From Sphingomonas_D zeicaulis (lineage in GTDB: Bacteria > Pseudomonadota > Alphaproteobacteria > Sphingomonadales > Sphingomonadaceae): a stretch of DNA of 64,000 bases. Made by a program: the position numbers and the translations under genes. Location of the stretch: contig NZ_JBNPXQ010000002.1 in assembly GCF_050433225.1 (NCBI RefSeq), positions 248,001 through 312,000 on the forward strand, read 5' to 3'. Shown here piece after piece: positions 63,759 to 64,000 of this stretch (its first letter is position 1; each line of letters starts with the position of its first letter). The notes under the pieces are model-generated. The model was not told the origin of the DNA. It worked only from the letters and a program-made list of their open reading frames with translations, and did not search any database.

Positions 63759-63970
63759 CCGGTGAGATCGCGCTTGGCGGCGTCTTCCTGCCCACGCTCG
63801 TGCTGCTCAGCGGCGCGGCGCTGATCCTCACCGCGCTCGCCACCCGCCTCGTCGGGGCATTCGGGCTCTATCGCTTCGTCGCCTATCGCGCGCTGGTCGA
63901 TCTCTGCCTGTTCGTCCTCATCCTCGGCGCCTTGTCCGTCCTCATCCCTCTTACCGGCATAACCCTATGA
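63755..63970 (+). CDS. DUF1656-family small membrane protein (AaeX-like)
   Basis: A 71-residue protein with two membrane segments (about 10-30 and 46-66), beginning MTGEIALGGVFLPTL. This is the small DUF1656 (AaeX) component regularly found between FUSC and HlyD-type genes in aromatic-acid efflux operons. Both its ends overlap neighbouring genes by 4 bp. Its exact role is unknown. Confidence 0.88.
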   Translation: MTGEIALGGVFLPTLVLLSGAALILTALATRLVGAFGLYRFVAYRALVDLCLFVLILGALSVLIPLTGITL

Positions 63971-64000
63971 AGCAGTATCTCGCCCCCATCGGCCGCAGCG
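63967..64000 (+). CDS. start of an HlyD-type membrane fusion protein (partial)
   Basis: The ATG overlaps the DUF1656 stop by 4 bp, and the visible product MKQYLAPIGRS runs off the right edge. Position alone predicts the AaeA/HlyD-type periplasmic adaptor of the efflux system; eleven residues cannot prove it. Confidence 0.55.
   Translation, partial: MKQYLAPIGRS

Overview
The window reads as a chromosomal segment of a GC-rich alphaproteobacterium, most likely Sphingomonas or a close relative (Sphingomonadaceae). The grounds are the high GC, the families present, the alphaproteobacterial LexA box (GTTC-N7-GTTC) in front of uvrA, and several dispersed palindromic intergenic repeats. About 60 protein genes can be supported. 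No rRNA, tRNA, CRISPR array or insertion sequence was seen. All assignments come from reading the sequence; no database search was run.

Layout. 0-5.8 kb: a secreted nucleoside-hydrolase-like protein (Sde182 type), an OsmC peroxidase, a CPA1 Na+/H+ antiporter, and an epimerase divergent from a LysR regulator. 5.9-11.5 kb: a complete minus-strand SUF Fe-S assembly operon (Rrf2 regulator, sufB, sufC, sufD, sufS, sufT, sufA) with a candidate operator. 11.5-20.5 kb: an AraC-type regulator, pyrD, gamma-glutamyltransferase, an acyl-CoA synthetase, and a glyoxalase operon (gloA, nitronate monooxygenase, gloB). 20.5-29.4 kb: a long minus-strand convoy of methionine salvage mtnBDCA, an extensin-like lipoprotein, a LOG-family protein, pheST and an aldose epimerase. 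29.5-38.6 kb: an AsmA-like protein and a signalling cluster of a 1206-residue hybrid histidine kinase, CheR, CheB and a REC-GGDEF diguanylate cyclase. 38.8-42.2 kb: rpmI-rplT with a clear terminator, a frameshifted phytanoyl-CoA dioxygenase gene, a membrane-anchored cytochrome c, and prephenate dehydratase.

42.2-51.4 kb is an assimilatory nitrate operon: NarK transporter, outer-membrane porin, nirB, nirD, nasA and cobA (SUMT, which supplies the sirohaem precursor). Its 5' leader carries two hexaloop hairpins followed by an intrinsic terminator, the layout of NasT/NasR (ANTAR) antitermination. The gap before nasA is filled with palindromic repeats, and the last of these contains the nasA ribosome-binding site.

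52.5-54.0 kb is a visibly AT-rich two-gene island between a Na/Pi cotransporter and uvrA. It encodes a 278-residue soluble protein and, overlapping it by 4 bp, a 177-residue protein with four membrane segments. Size, order, topology and weak sequence patterns resemble the RexA-RexB phage-exclusion pair of phage lambda. This is the best candidate for an undescribed system in the window.

54-64 kb: SOS-regulated uvrA, a secreted tandem-LCCL protein, a lipoprotein, SoxR divergent from a VOC protein and an arylamine N-acetyltransferase with a near-canonical SoxR box between them, and finally a MarR-FUSC-DUF1656-HlyD efflux operon that runs off the right edge.
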